Of a stretch of DNA of 32,500 bases, positions 29,766 to 32,500 are shown in pieces. A program made the translations under genes and the position numbers. Below the pieces are notes generated by a model. It made no database searches, was not told where the DNA came from, and worked only from the letters and a program-made list of their open reading frames with translations. This stretch comes from Glandiceps talaboti (taxonomy: Eukaryota; Hemichordata; Enteropneusta; Spengelidae). Each line of letters opens with the position of its first letter. Position 1 is the first letter of the stretch. The stretch spans positions 6,301,216-6,333,715 of the forward strand of contig NC_135557.1 in assembly GCF_964340395.1 (NCBI RefSeq), given 5' to 3'.

Positions 29766-32500
29766 CAGCTGTGGGCTAATGCAGTTATGTCTACAACCAT
29801 GTACTAGATATGTGTGTGGCTATACCACCATAGGGCTAATGCAGTTATGTCTACAACCATGTACTAGATATGTGTGTGGCTATACCACCATAGGGCTAAT
29901 ACAGTTATGTCTACAACCCTGTACTAGATATGTGTGTGGCTATACCACCATAGGTCTAAATCAGTTATGTCTACAACTCTGTACTAGGTATGTGTGTAGC
30001 TATACCACCATAGGGCTAATACAGTAATGTCTACAACCCTGTACTAGATATGTGTGTGGCTATACCACCATAGGGCTAATACAGTTATGTCTACAACCCT
30101 GTACTAGATATGTGTGTGGCTATACCACCATAGGTCTAAATAAGTTATGTCTACAACTCTGTACTAGGTACGTGTGTAGCTATACCACCATAGGGCTAAT
30201 ACAGTAATGTCTACAACCCTGTACTAGATATGTGTGTGGCTATACCACCATAGGGCTAATACAGTTATGTCTACAACCCTGTACTAGATATGTGTGTGGC
30301 TATACCACCATAGGGCTAATACAGTTATGTCTACAGCTCTGTACTAGATATGTGTGTAGCTATACCACCATAGGGCTAATACAGTAATGTCTACAACCCT
30401 GTACTAGATATGTGTGTGGCTATACCACCACATGGCTAATACAGTTATGTCTACAACTCTGTACTAGATATGTGTGTGGCTATACCAGTGGCACCATAGG
30501 GTTAATACAGTAATGTCTACAACCCTGTACTAGATATGTGTGTAGCTATACCACCATAGGGCTAATACAGTAATGTCTACAACTCTGTACTAGATATATG
30601 TGTGGCTATACTACCATAGGGCTAATACAGTTATGTCTACAACCCTGTACTAGATATGTGTGTAGCTATACCACCATAGGGCTAATACAGTAATGTCTAC
30701 AACCCTGTACTAGATATGTGTGTGGCTATACCACCATAGGGCTAATACAGTTATGTCTACAACCCTGTACTAGATATGTGTGTGGCTATACCACCATAGG
30801 TCTAAATCAGTTATGTCTACAACTCTGTACTAGGTATGTGTGTGGCTATACCACCATATGGCTAATGCAGTAATGTCTACAACTCTGTACTAGATATGTG
30901 TGTGGCTATACCACCATAGGTCTAAATCAGTTATGTCTACAACTCTGTACTAGGTATGTGTGTGGCTATACCACCATAGGGCTAATACAGTTATGTCTAC
31001 AACCCTGTACTAGATATGTGTGTGGCTATACCACCATAGGGCTAATACAGTAATGTCTACAACCCTGTACTAGATATGTGTGTGGCTAAACCACCATAGG
31101 GCTAATACACTTATGTCTACAACCCTGTACTAGATCTGTGTGTGGCTATACCACCATAGGGCTAATACAGTTATGTCTACAACTCTGTACTGGGTATGTG
31201 TGTGTGGCTAAACCACCATAGGGCTAATACAGTTATGTCTACAACCCTGTACTAGATATTTGTGTGGCTAAACCACCATAGGGCTAATACAGTTATGTCT
31301 ACAACCCTGTACTAGATATGTGTGTGGCTATACCACCATAGGACTAATACAGTTATGTCTACAACCCTGTACTAGATATGTGTGTGGCTAAACCACCATA
31401 GGGCTAATACAGTTATGTCTACAACCCTGTACTACATGTACATGTGTGTGGCTATACCACCATAGGACTAATACAGTTATGTCTACAACCCTGTACTAGA
31501 TAATGTGTGTGGCTATACCACCATAGGGCTAATACAGTAATGTCTACAACCCTGTACTAGATATGTGTGTGGCTATACCACCATAGGGCTAATACAGTTA
31601 TGTCTACAACCCGGTACTAGGTATGTGTGTGGCTATACCACCATAGGGCTAATACAGTAATGTCTACAACCCTGTACTAGATATGTGTGTGGCTAAACCA
31701 CCATAGGGCTAATACACTTATGTCTACAACCCTGTACTAGATCTGTGTGTGGCTATACCACCATAGGGCTAATACAGTTATGTCTACAACCCTGTACTAG
31801 ATATGTGTGTGTGGCTATACCACCATAGGGCTAATACAGTTATGTCTACAACCCTGTACTAGATATGTGTGTGTGGCTATACCACCATAGGGATAATACA
31901 GTTATGTCTACAACCCTGTACTAGATATGTGTGTGTGGCTATACCACCACATGGCTAATACAGTTATGTCTACAACTCTGTACTAGGTATGTGTGTGGCT
32001 ATACCACCATAGGTATAATACAGTTATGTCTACAACTCTGTACTAGGTATGTGTGTGGCTATACCACCATAGGGCTAATACAGTTATGTCTACAACTCTG
32101 TACTAGGTATGTGTGTGGCTATACCACCACATGACTAATACAGTTATGTCTACAACCCTGTACTAGATAATGTGTGTGGCTATACCACCATAGGGCTAAT
32201 ACAGTTATGTCTACAACTCTGTACAGGTATGTGTGTGGCTATACCACCACATGGCTAATACAGTTATGTCTACAACCCTGTACTAGATATGTGTGTGGCT
32301 ATACCACCACATGGCTAATACAGTTATGTCTACAACCCTGTACTATAGATATGTGTGTAGCTATACCACCACATGGCTAATACAGTTATGTCTACAACCC
32401 TGTACTAGATATGTGTGTGGCTATACCACCATAGGGCTAATACAGTAATGTCTACAACTCTGTACTAGGTATGTGTGTGGCTATACCACCATAGGGCTAA
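29766..32500. repeat. 60-bp minisatellite array, 45 or more units, runs off the window
   Basis: The unit is TATACCACCATAGGGCTAAT, ACAGTTATGTCTACAACCCT, GTACTAGATATGTGTGTGGC. Variants include CACATGG for CATAGGG, TCTAAATCAG for GCTAATACAG, CTCTGTACTAGGTA for CCCTGTACTAGATA, and GTAATG for GTTATG. Indels of 1-9 bp shift the register in places (for example near 30487, 31201 and 31437). Sixty is a multiple of three, which explains the open frames; they are not genes. The array continues past the right end of the window. Confidence 0.95.

Noticed and set aside
29578-32380. Frames of the type LCLQPCTRYVCGYTTIG as a cysteine-rich repeat protein
   Set aside because: The same effect, from a 60-bp tandem repeat. 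Indels and TAA in the GTAATG units interrupt every frame, and there is no signal peptide or splice structure.

Overview
The window is nuclear DNA of an intron-rich invertebrate animal. It is AT-rich, has GT-AG introns, and carries DIRS-type, BEL/Pao and LINE retroelements, short DNA transposons and large minisatellites. The gene content (a polycystin/REJ-like protein with a hyalin HYR module) would fit a marine deuterostome or lophotrochozoan, but the sequence does not let me name a species.

The main host gene is on the minus strand, from about 18.1 kb down to 1.2 kb. Eight exons with good splice sites join in consistent phase: HYR domain (17609-17839), a 36-nt microexon (15289-15324), a REJ/fibronectin-like beta domain (11467-11711), then helical exons at 9556-9711, 8714-8887, 1979-2078, 1596-1681 and 1219-1392. 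A ninth exon at 18052-18115 is possible. The exons at 8714 and 1219 are duplicates (both 174 nt, 43 of 58 residues identical), and their flanking introns are also related, so a block of the gene was duplicated in tandem. Neither end of the gene is in the window.

Its introns hold most of the repeats. The intron at 2079-8713 contains a decayed DIRS-superfamily element (about 3.2-6.7 kb) with gag, RT and RNase H remnants and split direct repeats, but no visible tyrosine recombinase. Diverged repeats in opposite orientation flank it. The intron at 11712-15288 holds a 2.9 kb array of a 45-bp unit. Simple-repeat tracts lie at 2.16-2.37, 9.78-10.35 and 15.9-16.1 kb.

From 19.0 to 24.5 kb is a nest of transposons. 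A minus-strand LINE is split by a 4.4 kb element with 300-430 bp terminal inverted repeats and a near-perfect 8-bp target duplication. Inside lies a 5'-truncated BEL/Pao element that has lost its integrase core. The BEL remnant is in turn hit by a tRNA-like insertion and by two copies of a short transposon with 9-bp target duplications. One of those copies carries a piece of BEL integrase, in the manner of a Pack-MULE.

From 24.5 kb to the end there are few genes: a plus-strand exon encoding a CxxC...HxxxC zinc finger (26703-26879), a minus-strand terminal exon (28679-28888), a 21-bp coding-phase repeat (25858-26109), and an array of a 60-bp unit from about 29.77 kb that runs off the window end. 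No rRNA, functional tRNA, CRISPR or bacterial feature is present.
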